A stretch of 38,886 bases of DNA from an uncultured Lachnospiraceae bacterium (GCA_902762955.1 CACWQH010000026.1:1-38886); one strand, 5' to 3'. Counted from the first letter of the stretch, positions 1 through 8,095 are shown. Notes: generated from the sequence alone by a model not told the origin. Numbers and translations: made by a program.

Positions 1-38
1 TCCTTTCATTTCCTTTCTTTTAGAATACAGCACTTTAA

Positions 39-86
39 TAAAAAAATAAAGTGCGTAAGTTTAGTTACCGGTAACTTACACACTTT
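39..86 (-). terminator. Rho-independent terminator (minus strand)
   Basis: Read on the minus strand, a 14-bp stem with one mismatch (plus-strand arms 73-86 and 48-61) encloses a loop holding the palindrome GTTACCGGTAAC (64-75) and is followed by a run of seven T (plus-strand A run 40-46). A second small hairpin, GCACTTTA/TAAAGTGC (30-37 and 47-54), overlaps the tail. The position fits termination of the minus-strand nuclease remnant just upstream. Confidence 0.7.
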
Positions 87-120
87 ATTTTACACTCTCT
101 GATGTATTTCTCCTCGTTTA

Positions 121-448
121 TTAAACTCTTTCTTTTAGCTTCAATAGCTCTTCTTTTAATTTTAGAATTTCTTGATCTTTCTCTTCAAGCTCTTGCTTTG
201 TCTCTCCAAGCTCTTGCTTCATATCTTCAAGCTCCTGTTCTTTTTCAGCAAGTGCTTTTCTTGCTTCAGCCGTATTACGTCTTTCAGCTTGTATATCCAT
301 CTTTTCCATATTTTCAAACCATATACCCATTTCGCCATCCCTTTGCATAAGAATCCCATATATGTACCATGTACTTTAAAAGCTGCATAGCTACATTATA
401 ATCCACATCAGTCTTATGTTCAATAAGTGAAATTATAAAAACCGGAAC
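121..448 (-). pseudogene. Decayed Rpn-family (PD-(D/E)XK) nuclease/transposase remnant
   Basis: Two minus-strand reading frames make up the remnant. The upstream frame (about 448 down to the stop at 314) reads VPVFIISLIEHKTDVDYNV followed by AMQLLKYMVHIWDSYAK. This is the central strand-helix of the Rpn recombination-promoting nuclease family, with the E-x-K of IEHK in the expected place. It has no start codon and an in-frame stop at 479-481. The downstream frame (348-121, 75 residues) is shifted by one base and is a charged coiled coil (EELLKLKE type) of the kind that ends many Rpn proteins. The roughly 150 residues normally between these parts are missing, so both an internal deletion and a frameshift are likely. 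The last 75 codons could still be translated from the ATG at 346-348. Family assignment is from remembered motif resemblance. Confidence 0.65.
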
Positions 449-488
449 TTTTTTAAATTGGAATAATGTGGAAAATGTTTAGAAAATA

Positions 489-517
489 TTGCAAATTTGT
501 TAAATAAATGTTATTAT
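489..517 (+). promoter_or_regulatory. Predicted sigma-A promoter for the autolysin gene
   Basis: TTGCAA (489-494), a 17-bp spacer and TATTAT (512-517), about 50 bp before the GTG start at 568. The spacing is ideal and both boxes are near consensus. Confidence 0.55.
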
Positions 518-567
518 CGTTCTTGTTTAATTGAAAAATTTGTCGAGAAAAGAAAGAGGGAAGAAAA

Positions 568-3500
568 GTGAAAGTTTTAAAAAGGCTAATGGCTATGCTT
601 GTTTGCGTATGTATGATTGTGCCAAATGTCGGTATTACTTCATATGCAGCGGAGCAGACGGAAATTACTGAAGAAATCGCAGCTAATGAAGCTGCCAATG
701 ATGAAAATGATTTGGATAATGTGACAAATGCAGCAGAATCGATGGATTCAACAAGCAATGCGAACACTGCTGACGAAGTTTCAATTGAGGAAGAAGAAAC
801 CTCACCGGAACTTTCTGATGAAATAACAGAAGAGTCATCACCGGAACTTTCTGATGAAATATCAGTTGAAGAATTATATGGTGCTTCTTCTGAAACGGAT
901 AATGCATTAACTCTTAATTATCTGGTTATCGAAAATGATTATGTTGAAACTCCGAGCTCACAGTATGTTGTAGCAAGCTTGGGCGTTGAGGGTGCCGGAA
1001 TCACAAGTGCAGTTCTTACATATACCAATCATACTACAGGTGCAAGCTACACAAAGTCGGCTGATAAGATTCAGGATTTTCTTATCCTTTTTGATTTATA
1101 TTTTGGCGATTCATCCTATGCCGGACAGTACAAGCTTATCAACATAAGCTACACTGTAGCAGACAGTGAATATATAATTAATCTTGAGGATGAGGGTGTA
1201 AATGGCGTATTTGGTGTAGACCAGACCGTTGATATCGCTCCATCCGCATGGCTTGTAGATGACAATTCAGGTGCATCCTCCGAGTCTTCGGCAGATGTAC
1301 CGGGTGTTATAGTAAATGATGTATCCGGCGCAAGCGTTTCTGCCGGTGACGTGGAGACAGCTCTTGCTGAAAATGGATACACTGATGTAAAGATTGAGGG
1401 TTCAACCTATTATTATGATGAAGACTTCAACGAATCAGTGGTTTCTGCCGATCCGTCAAGCTTCATAGTAGTGCTTGATCCGGGACACGGACTTGGTGAT
1501 TCCGGTGCAACACGTACTCATAATGGCGTAACATATGTTGAAAGAGACCTTAACCTTAAGATTGCTTTTGCGTGCAAGGCAGAACTTGAAAAAAGCGGTG
1601 TAACCGTATATATGACACGAACTGACAATAATACTCTGCCTAGCCTTACAGAGCGTGCACAGATAGCATATGACCATGGCGCAGATCTTTTCATAAGCAT
1701 TCATAATAATTCTCAGACAGCTGATACCGCTACCGGTTCAGAGGTTTGGGTTCCAAACTCAAGCCCATACAATTATTATGCATATCAGACAGGACAAGCT
1801 CTCGGCAATGATATTATAAATCAGCTTGGTTCACTCGGATTAACTAAGAGAGGCGTATTTACAAGAAATGCTACCGATGGCGATACATATCCTACAGGCG
1901 ATACATCCGATTATTATACAGTAATAAATGAGTCAAGAAGAAGAGGCATCCCGGGCATTATAATCGAGCATGCTTATGTCTCAAATCCTTCTGATGCTGC
2001 TAATTTCCTCAGCTCAGATGCGAAGCTTCAGGCACTTGGTGCTGCAGATGCAAAGGGAATTCTCGAGTATATCAAGTCCGCTGATGAAAATTACATTTAT
2101 CAGGGCATAGATTATAGTCCTGTATATGATTATGATTATTACATAGCAAAATATCCTGATGTAAAAAATGCTTTTGGCAACAGTAAAGCAAAGGTTCTTG
2201 AACACTTTGTAAATTACGGTATGAAAGAAAGAAGACAGGCAAAGGCAACCTTTAATGTTAATTATTATATGAATAGATATGCCGATTTAAAGGCAGCATT
2301 TGGTACAGACTATCCGAAGTATTATATGCATTTTATAAAAAATGGTAAGAAAGAATACAGAGTAGGTTATGATGCGGATGGAACAGGAATACCTGCAGAT
2401 ACTTCAACCAACAATACTGATACCAATACCAATAAAAACACAAATACAAATACTAACACCAACACCGATACGGGTACCAAACCGGCAGAAAAGACATACG
2501 AGCCGGCAATTTACAACGGTGTAGATTATGGTCCGGTTTACAATTATGAATATTACATAAACAGATATCCTGATTTGAAGGCTGCTTTCGGATCCAATAA
2601 GGATGCAGCACTTGCTCATTTCGTAAATAATGGAATGAGAGAAGGCAGACAGGCCAGTGAAGATTTTGATGTCTTTTCATATAAAAATTCATATCCTGAT
2701 TTAAAAAAGGCATTTGGCAATGATTTACCATCCTATTATAAGCATTATCTGAACAATGGTATAAAGGAAGGTCGTACTAAGACAACCGGTGTTACTGAGA
2801 TTTTATATCCGGATACCATATATAATGGAGTTGATTACAGTGCAGTTTATGATTTCAACTTTTATGTAAATAAATATCCTGATATCAAGGCTGCATTTGG
2901 AAACAATGACACTGCAGTTCTTGCCCATTTTGTAAATAACGGAATGAAAGAGGGTAGACAGGGATGTGCAGACTTTGATGTGAAGTCTTACAGAAATGCA
3001 TATCAGGATTTGAGAAAAGCTTTTGGTACAAATTATACCTTATATTACCTTCACTATATAAAATCCGGAAAGAAGGAAAACAGAAAGGCTACAGGCGTAA
3101 CCACTTTGCAAAATGCAGTTACTGTTTATAACGGAGTTGATTACAGCAAGGTATATGATTATAACTATTACTTAAATAAGTATCCTGATATTAAAACAGC
3201 CTTTGGCGGTGATGAAAATAAGACACTTGCGCATTTTGTAAATAACGGAATGAAAGAAGGCCGTCAGGCAAAGGAAAGCTTTAATGTAACCTATTACAGA
3301 GCTAATTACGGAGATTTATCCACCGCCTTTGGAACAAATCTTCCGGCATATTACATACATTACATAAACAGAGGACAAAACGAAAAGAGAGTTGCAGACA
3401 GACTTCTTACAGTAAGCTCCGGTACAACCGCAATTATGGGAGACCCAAATACTTCAGTGGCACAGATGGTAGCTTATTATAAGGCAAAAGCAACCTATCC

Positions 3501-3951
3501 GGCGTATTATGCTGATTCGGATGCACCTACTATCGAGGCATTTTGCCAGATTTACTATGAGGAGTGTGTAGCAGAGGGCGTTAGAGTTGACGTGGCATTT
3601 TGTCAGTCTATGAAGGAAACAGGCTTCCTTAGATATGGCGGACAGGTAAGCATAGAACAGTACAATTTTGCAGGACTTGGCGCAACAGATGATGGAGCAA
3701 ACGGAGCATCCTTTGATACCGTCAGACTTGGAATAAGAGCTCATGTTCAGCACCTTAAGGCATATGCTTCCAAGAACGCACTTGCAAATGCGTGTGTGGA
3801 TCCAAGATTTGATCTTGTAACAAGAAATTGTGCACCTTATGTAGAATGGCTTGGTATTCAGGAAAATCCTTACGGCAAAGGCTGGGCAACAGCTAAAGGA
3901 TATGGATACAGCATAATAAACGATTACATAGCACAGCTTAGAAAATATTAG
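568..3951 (+). CDS. Secreted bifunctional N-acetylmuramoyl-L-alanine amidase / glucosaminidase with repeat modules
   Basis: A 1127-residue secreted peptidoglycan hydrolase. A signal peptide (residues 1-27, cut after SYA) leads to an acidic Ser/Glu-rich stretch in which a SPELSDEI segment is duplicated. Residues ~300-480 form an Amidase_3 (zinc amidase) domain: DPGHG with His307, Glu325, His379 in SIHNN and Glu467 in IIIEHAY give the complete zinc and catalytic set. Residues ~510-945 hold four ~90-residue units of the type YNGVDYSxVYDYNYY...AFG...AHFVNNGMKEGRQ, with a TNTNT linker near 612-640. Residues ~955-1127 are a GH73-type glucosaminidase (candidate catalytic Glu1017 in MKETGF). It should cut both the stem amide and the glycan strand during wall turnover. 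The start is GTG, chosen for GAGGGA six bases upstream and the intact signal peptide. The next gene shares the repeats. Confidence 0.9.
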   Translation: MKVLKRLMAMLVCVCMIVPNVGITSYAAEQTEITEEIAANEAANDENDLDNVTNAAESMDSTSNANTADEVSIEEEETSPELSDEITEESSPELSDEISVEELYGASSETDNALTLNYLVIENDYVETPSSQYVVASLGVEGAGITSAVLTYTNHTTGASYTKSADKIQDFLILFDLYFGDSSYAGQYKLINISYTVADSEYIINLEDEGVNGVFGVDQTVDIAPSAWLVDDNSGASSESSADVPGVIVNDVSGASVSAGDVETALAENGYTDVKIEGSTYYYDEDFNESVVSADPSSFIVVLDPGHGLGDSGATRTHNGVTYVERDLNLKIAFACKAELEKSGVTVYMTRTDNNTLPSLTERAQIAYDHGADLFISIHNNSQTADTATGSEVWVPNSSPYNYYAYQTGQALGNDIINQLGSLGLTKRGVFTRNATDGDTYPTGDTSDYYTVINESRRRGIPGIIIEHAYVSNPSDAANFLSSDAKLQALGAADAKGILEYIKSADENYIYQGIDYSPVYDYDYYIAKYPDVKNAFGNSKAKVLEHFVNYGMKERRQAKATFNVNYYMNRYADLKAAFGTDYPKYYMHFIKNGKKEYRVGYDADGTGIPADTSTNNTDTNTNKNTNTNTNTNTDTGTKPAEKTYEPAIYNGVDYGPVYNYEYYINRYPDLKAAFGSNKDAALAHFVNNGMREGRQASEDFDVFSYKNSYPDLKKAFGNDLPSYYKHYLNNGIKEGRTKTTGVTEILYPDTIYNGVDYSAVYDFNFYVNKYPDIKAAFGNNDTAVLAHFVNNGMKEGRQGCADFDVKSYRNAYQDLRKAFGTNYTLYYLHYIKSGKKENRKATGVTTLQNAVTVYNGVDYSKVYDYNYYLNKYPDIKTAFGGDENKTLAHFVNNGMKEGRQAKESFNVTYYRANYGDLSTAFGTNLPAYYIHYINRGQNEKRVADRLLTVSSGTTAIMGDPNTSVAQMVAYYKAKATYPAYYADSDAPTIEAFCQIYYEECVAEGVRVDVAFCQSMKETGFLRYGGQVSIEQYNFAGLGATDDGANGASFDTVRLGIRAHVQHLKAYASKNALANACVDPRFDLVTRNCAPYVEWLGIQENPYGKGWATAKGYGYSIINDYIAQLRKY

Positions 3952-3965
3952 TACATATATATGAC

Positions 3966-4068
3966 GGGGACAGGTATCTTGTCACGTTATAAGGTACACG
4001 CAAATCTCGCTGACGCTCACGATTTGCTTTGCACCTTATAACGTGACAAGATACCTGTCCCCTTTTTT
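3966..4068 (+). terminator. Very long hairpin terminator with 30-bp perfect stem
   Basis: Arms 3966-3995 and 4033-4062 are exact reverse complements over 30 bp, followed by six T (4063-4068). Inside, GCAAATC (4000-4006) pairs with GATTTGC (4021-4027) and the apex carries TCGCTGACGCT (4007-4017), whose complement is AGCGTCAGCGA, a motif shared with three other hairpins in the window. It lies directly after the autolysin gene. The stem is far longer than a terminator needs. Confidence 0.85.
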
Positions 4069-4131
4069 CATGTATTGTAATTTTCTCCCTGAACTTCCAA
4101 TATTTTTAAGGATAAATTAAGTGCATTGTTA

Positions 4132-4161
4132 TTGACATTGAAACGTGTAAGATGTTATGCT
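4132..4161 (+). promoter_or_regulatory. Predicted sigma-A promoter for the CAP-domain gene
   Basis: A consensus TTGACA (4132-4137), an 18-bp spacer and TATGCT (4156-4161), about 78 bp before the ATG at 4239 and downstream of the long terminator. The CAP gene therefore probably has its own transcript. Confidence 0.6.
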
Positions 4162-4238
4162 GTAGGTGATTTCATTTTACGATACTAGATAACACGACTT
4201 TTTTGATAAACTTATTGTCTTTTAGAGGAGGAGTACAT

Positions 4239-5723
4239 ATGTTTTTTGGAAAAAAGAACAGTTTATGTAAAAGATTATTTGCACTGGTTATGTGTATTGC
4301 ACTGGTGCTTGGATTTATCACAGTGGTTGATAAGCCTCTTAAGGCTGAGGCTGCATCCGCAAGCTATAATGAGGATTACGCATGGCAGGTCCTTGATATA
4401 GTCAATCAGGAGCGTGCAGCAGCAGGCTTGCCGGCACTTACTATGGATAAAAAGCTCATTGAATCGGCAAAGGTAAGAGCCGTTGAGATAACTTCTGTAT
4501 TTGACCACACCCGTCCGGATGGATCGTCTTGCTTTACTGCATTTCCGTCAGGACTTGGATGGCGCGGAGAAAATATAGCTGCAGGACAAAAAAGTCCAAG
4601 TGCGGTTATGACCGGATGGATGAATTCTGCCGGACATAAGGCCAATATCTTAAGCAAGAATTTTAAGAGTATAGGAATTGCCTGCTACTATGTACCGGGT
4701 TCACAGTACGGTTACTACTGGGTTCAGTGCTTTGGAGGCACTGTGCTTGAGGCAGCATCATCTTCGTCTACCGTTTACAATGGCGTGGATTACAGCGCAG
4801 TTTATGATTATGATTATTACATAAACAAGTATGCGGATTTAAAGGCTGCATTTGGAAATAATTCTTCTGCTGCACTTGCGCATTTTGTAAATAACGGAAT
4901 GAACGAAGGTCGTCAGGCTTGCGCTGATTTTAACGTAAATATTTATAAAAATAATTATGTAGATCTTCAAAAAGCATTTGGAAGCAATCTTAAGTCGTAT
5001 TATCTGCATTATATAAACAATGGAAAGCGCGAAGGCAGAAATGCCAAGACCTCTATCGTTGGAAGCACAGCTTCTACAACTACCACAACAACTACAAGTG
5101 GTGCACCTACCGTTTATAACGGAGTGGATTACAGTGCGGTTTATGACTACAATTATTATATCAATAAATATGGAGACTTAAGAGCTGCATTTGGCACAAA
5201 CTCATCAGCAGCTCTCGCACATTTTGTAAATAATGGTATGAAAGAGGGAAGACAGGCTAGCGCTTCCTTTAATGTTCAGGTATATAAAAACAATTATGCC
5301 GATTTAAGAAATGCTTTCGGCAGTGATTTGAAGTCGTATTATCTTCATTACATTAGAAATGGAAAAAGAGAAAACAGAAATGCCGTAACATCTATAGGAA
5401 CAGGCTCAAGCCAAAGTACAACATCCGCAAGCGGCGCTCCGACGGTATATGATGGAATAGATTACAGTGCAGTTTATGATTATAACTATTATATAAACAA
5501 ATATGCGGATTTAAGAGCTGCATTTGGAACCAATTCTACAGCAGCCCTTGCGCATTTTGTAAAAAATGGTATGAAGGAAGGAAGACAGGCTAAAGCTGAT
5601 TTTAATGTTATGACATATAAGAATAGATATGCTGATCTTCAAAATGCCTTTGGCAGCGATTTAAAGCAGTATTATCTGCATTATATAAGATATGGTATAC
5701 GTGAAAATCGTAGTGCCAAATAA
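4239..5723 (+). CDS. Secreted CAP/SCP-domain protein with C-terminal wall repeat modules
   Basis: A 494-residue secreted protein. The ATG at 4239 is chosen because AGGAGG (4226-4231) sits seven bases upstream and a signal peptide starts there (MFFGKKNSLCKRLFALVMC, cleavage near AEA-AS). Residues ~41-167 form a CAP (cysteine-rich secretory/SCP-like) domain: VNQERAAAGLPAL, a His in FDHTRPDGS, GENIAAG and a GHKANIL motif, typical of bacterial YkwD-like proteins. The rest is three ~90-residue units of the same YNGVDYSAVYDYNYY...NNGMKEGRQ repeat found in the upstream autolysin, separated by Ser/Thr-rich linkers. The repeats are probably envelope-binding or spacer modules common to several secreted proteins of this organism (inference). 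Biochemical activity of bacterial CAP domains is poorly known, so no enzymatic role is assigned. Confidence 0.88.
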   Translation: MFFGKKNSLCKRLFALVMCIALVLGFITVVDKPLKAEAASASYNEDYAWQVLDIVNQERAAAGLPALTMDKKLIESAKVRAVEITSVFDHTRPDGSSCFTAFPSGLGWRGENIAAGQKSPSAVMTGWMNSAGHKANILSKNFKSIGIACYYVPGSQYGYYWVQCFGGTVLEAASSSSTVYNGVDYSAVYDYDYYINKYADLKAAFGNNSSAALAHFVNNGMNEGRQACADFNVNIYKNNYVDLQKAFGSNLKSYYLHYINNGKREGRNAKTSIVGSTASTTTTTTTSGAPTVYNGVDYSAVYDYNYYINKYGDLRAAFGTNSSAALAHFVNNGMKEGRQASASFNVQVYKNNYADLRNAFGSDLKSYYLHYIRNGKRENRNAVTSIGTGSSQSTTSASGAPTVYDGIDYSAVYDYNYYINKYADLRAAFGTNSTAALAHFVKNGMKEGRQAKADFNVMTYKNRYADLQNAFGSDLKQYYLHYIRYGIRENRSAK

Positions 5724-5759
5724 AGAGCATTATGTTTTACTTAGGTTAAGGAGATTAGT

Positions 5760-6743
5760 ATGTCAGCATTATCAATGTTAAGTTTAGCATTGCCTAAAGA
5801 AGAGCAATTATTTAGAGAACTTGCCATAGAATATGTAAAAGGAACTTATAAGGTTACTGAGGAGGAAATGGATATTTCGGATGAACCGATGTCGGGTTTT
5901 ACCGTCTTTGTAAAGCCAAATCCTAAGGAAGACGGTGAATCAAAGGAAGGTGAGTCAAAGGAGGGCGAATCAAAGCAGCTTTATTCTGAAAAGGAGCAGA
6001 TTAAAAGAAATGTACTTGTTCAGTGTCTAAGCTGTCAGAAATTTCCTTCACTGGATACAGAAATGATAGATTCCTGGATTGCCACAAATGATGAAGATGA
6101 TGATATGCCGTTTTCCGAACTTGTGCTTGTAATAGCAGACCATTATGATGAAAAGTTTGTGGATCATATTAAAAAAGTAAATTTAGAAAGAAAACAGTAT
6201 GGTGTATTTAAGGTTTCGATTGTATTTTGGGAGGATATCGAAAGTTTTTTGAGGCGTAACCGCAGATTGATGAAACAATATTGCCCGAAATTTCTCGAAA
6301 TCGAAAATGATTTGCATAAGAAGAAAATATCCAAAAGGGATATCTACAAGGTGCCTGATGAAGCGACCATGAAAGAGATATGTATAGATGAGATGGAAGA
6401 ATATGGCATACTAAGAATGCTTCAGATTGATCCCGGTATAGGCTTTACGATAAGGCTTCTTATAGCGGCAGACACCTATGCAGTGTCCATGAATAAGCTG
6501 GAGGATAGTGCGAAGCATCTGGCAGAGCATTCGGAAGCTTACAGGCGTATGGCAGTATTTAATATAACCTACAATAAATTTGTCGAGAGGATGGCAGCAT
6601 TTTGTGAGGTTGATATGGATAATAAATGGGTTCTTATCATACCTTCTTATCGAAATGAAGAGGTTGCCGACATGCTTGGCGATCTAAAGGCTGAAGTTAC
6701 AGATCGTATGAATGAACTCTTCAAATGCTGGGCGCATATTTAA
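5760..6743 (+). CDS. Uncharacterised 327-residue protein, possible degenerate REase-like domain
   Basis: Not recognised with confidence. It has AAGGAG just before the ATG, 36 bp after the CAP gene and no promoter or terminator between, so co-transcription is likely. There is no signal peptide or membrane segment; it is cytosolic and acidic. Residues ~60-75 are a GESKE repeat encoded by three near-identical 15-bp units. Residues ~85-175 look alpha/beta: a hydrophobic strand with VLVQC, then LVLVIADHYDEKFVDHI, then KVSIVFWEDIESFLRRN. The last pattern (strand, then WEDIE, then helix) resembles the end of Mrr-like restriction-nuclease domains fused to defence NTPases, but the usual (D/E)xK residues are not clear (VQCLSC replaces VQCK). 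The C-terminal ~130 residues are mostly helical. The nuclease-fold idea is weak inference. Confidence 0.6.
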   Translation: MSALSMLSLALPKEEQLFRELAIEYVKGTYKVTEEEMDISDEPMSGFTVFVKPNPKEDGESKEGESKEGESKQLYSEKEQIKRNVLVQCLSCQKFPSLDTEMIDSWIATNDEDDDMPFSELVLVIADHYDEKFVDHIKKVNLERKQYGVFKVSIVFWEDIESFLRRNRRLMKQYCPKFLEIENDLHKKKISKRDIYKVPDEATMKEICIDEMEEYGILRMLQIDPGIGFTIRLLIAADTYAVSMNKLEDSAKHLAEHSEAYRRMAVFNITYNKFVERMAAFCEVDMDNKWVLIIPSYRNEEVADMLGDLKAEVTDRMNELFKCWAHI

Positions 6744-6979
6744 AATTAAAATTGTTCAAATTGTACAATTATCGAGACTAAAATAATAAAATCTTTATTA
6801 ATTTCAAATATAGACAGAAGATTGAAAGTATAGTAAAATGTCGAAAGAAGTTGTTGCTAAGAATATTATCTTAATAACGCTTCTGTCGGCATGTTATTTT
6901 TAAAAATGTAACAATGAGACAAACTTGTTTACTCTATAAAATCATTTGTTAAAAAAGCCAAACTAAAGATAACATGCAT

Positions 6980-7016
6980 GAACACTTTTTGGTGCGACTG
7001 TAGCCGGAAAATGTTC
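6980..7016 (+). other. Hairpin with apical loop TGCGACTGTAG
   Basis: A 13-pair imperfect stem starting GAACA and ending TGTTC (one mismatch, two G-T pairs) closes an 11-base loop TGCGACTGTAG. The same loop sequence caps the next hairpin only 27 bp downstream, although the stems differ. There is no T run after it, so it is not itself a terminator. Confidence 0.5.
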
Positions 7017-7024
7017 CAAAAAAC

Positions 7025-7058
7025 TCCGTTAGTGCGACTGTAGCTGACGGATTTTTTT
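7025..7058 (+). terminator. Rho-independent terminator ahead of the zinc-ribbon gene
   Basis: TCCGTTAG (7025-7032) pairs with CTGACGGA (7044-7051) with one G-T pair, around the loop TGCGACTGTAG, followed by seven T (7052-7058). It could end the 5760-6743 transcript or attenuate the gene that starts 36 bp later. Confidence 0.65.
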
Positions 7059-7094
7059 GATAGTTGAATTCTTACAAAAGAAGAGGTTGTTATT

Positions 7095-7406
7095 ATGATG
7101 CATGTTTATTATTGTCCCTGCTGTGACAGATTCTTTTATATCCAGTATGAAGTTCATACAGAATGCAGAGGCTGTGATACCCCGATGTATAAGGTGAACC
7201 TTGCCTTTACCCAGTTTTATCCATTGTCTTATGAGGAAAGATATGAGAATTTTGTCGACGATTATTTCGAATCGGATTATTATCAAAATTTATATGAGGA
7301 AAGTCGAAGACGAGAGGATATAGTAAAAAGAAAAATACGCCGGATGGATTATATAAGAAAAAAGGGTGAGAGACTTTTTAAAGAAGAAAAATATAAATAT
7401 AATTGA
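7095..7406 (+). CDS. Small zinc-ribbon protein of unknown function
   Basis: A 103-residue soluble protein. Near the N-terminus CPCC (residues ~8-11) and CRGC (~25-28) form a four-cysteine zinc-ribbon knuckle pair. The rest is highly charged and aromatic (many Tyr, Arg, Glu), probably helical. Two ATG codons sit in tandem (7095 and 7098) after AAGAGG, so the start is certain within one codon. A terminator hairpin ends 36 bp upstream and a promoter for the next gene overlaps its stop codon. No function is recognised; zinc ribbons of this size often bind nucleic acid or act as structural adaptors, but nothing here decides which. Confidence 0.7.
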   Translation: MMHVYYCPCCDRFFYIQYEVHTECRGCDTPMYKVNLAFTQFYPLSYEERYENFVDDYFESDYYQNLYEESRRREDIVKRKIRRMDYIRKKGERLFKEEKYKYN

Positions 7407-7432
7407 CGTTCTGTGTGTATTTATAGTATACT
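7403..7432 (+). promoter_or_regulatory. Predicted promoter of the secreted-protein gene
   Basis: TTGACG (7403-7408), an 18-bp spacer and TATACT (7427-7432), overlapping the stop codon of the zinc-ribbon gene and about 62 bp before the ATG at 7495. Confidence 0.6.
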
Positions 7433-7445
7433 AATCTGGTAGATT

Positions 7446-7464
7446 CTCTATATTTAATATAGAG
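7446..7464 (+). promoter_or_regulatory. Palindrome in the leader of the secreted-protein gene (possible operator)
   Basis: CTCTATAT-TTA-ATATAGAG is a perfect 8-bp inverted repeat about 14 bp after the -10 box and 20 bp before the AGGAGG. It may be a repressor site or an mRNA stem. It lacks the TACA/TGTA core usually associated with BlaI sites, so a BlaI-type repressor cannot be claimed. Confidence 0.4.
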
Positions 7465-7494
7465 GTATATTATAATACATAGGAGGAAAATTAT

Positions 7495-7974
7495 ATGAAA
7501 AAATTTAAGAAGAAGTTATTGGCAGTTTTAACAGTTGTAGGTTTACTTACCGGTAGTATGTCGGTTCTGGCAGACTCCGGTGATGACGGAGTTTTATGTG
7601 AAGACGGCTATATAGAATATACGGAATATCCAAGCGGTGACGAGCTTGTACCGATGGAACCAGCGATTGGACCTGTGTACGAGATAAATACAATGAAAGG
7701 TATAGATGGATGGGAGATAGAGACAGGTCACTCGGCAACAAGTGCTATCTTTTATGCGTCAAATGGCAACAGTATAAATGTGTCAGTTAATATAGCACCT
7801 GCTGATGTAGATGTTAAGGTTGGTATTGTACAGCCTGATGGGGTAAGAAGATATGTAGAGGGGGATACAACTGTCGGACACAGCTTTGCTTTGACTCAAT
7901 CAGGTAATTATAAAGTATATATACAAAATGACAGCGGAGTAACGGTTACAGTCGCAGGCTCCTATGTTTATTAA
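7495..7974 (+). CDS. Secreted protein homologous to the ectodomain of the neighbouring M56 peptidase
   Basis: A 159-residue exported protein. A signal peptide (KKFKKKLLAVLTVVGLLTG, cut near VLA-DS) precedes an acidic mature region and a beta-rich C-terminal half. The C-terminal block (residues ~108-159: VGIVQPDGVRRYVEG, then SGNYKVYI) aligns with the end of the M56 peptidase encoded 180 bp downstream (VGLIEPDGVIRYISG, then SGDYKVYI). The N-terminal mature part also matches (CEDGYIEYTEY versus CDDGFTECFEY). The two genes therefore encode the same outer domain in free and membrane-tethered form. It is preceded by AGGAGG and its own promoter and followed by a terminator. It could be a decoy, a ligand-binding partner or a processed signal; the sequence does not decide. 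Confidence 0.85.
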   Translation: MKKFKKKLLAVLTVVGLLTGSMSVLADSGDDGVLCEDGYIEYTEYPSGDELVPMEPAIGPVYEINTMKGIDGWEIETGHSATSAIFYASNGNSINVSVNIAPADVDVKVGIVQPDGVRRYVEGDTTVGHSFALTQSGNYKVYIQNDSGVTVTVAGSYVY

Positions 7975-7984
7975 ATAAAATATA

Positions 7985-8015
7985 AGCGGATGGCTTAAGG
8001 CTGTCCGCTTTTTCT
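7985..8015 (+). terminator. Rho-independent terminator after the secreted-protein gene
   Basis: AGCGGATGGC pairs with GCTGTCCGCT (two G-T pairs) around a short TTAA-type loop and is followed by TTTTTCTTT. It separates the secreted-protein gene from the M56 gene. Confidence 0.75.
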
Positions 8016-8095
8016 TTATGTTCAGATAGTGAGAAAAAGGCGATTTTTAATTGGCAATTTAAACTTAAATAGATTGTATGATTTTTTTTTTTGTA

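Larger units (their letters stand above)
6744..7094 (+). other. 351-bp intergenic region, mostly A/T-rich, with two hairpins
   Basis: No coding region is supported here. The 5' part is A/T-rich with a weak promoter-like pair (TTGTAC, 17-bp spacer, TAATAA) shortly after the preceding stop. The 3' end contains two adjacent hairpins, described separately, the second with a T run. The gene at 7095 begins 36 bp after that T run. Confidence 0.5.

Noticed and set aside
2395-2490. ACCAATAC-type nucleotide repeats in the autolysin gene
   Set aside because: In frame and encoding a Thr/Asn linker between repeat modules; no sign that it is a regulatory repeat.
7446-7476. BlaI/MecI operator in front of the secreted-protein gene
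   Set aside because: A palindrome is present but not the TACA-N-TGTA core expected for BlaI, and no BlaI gene is in the window.
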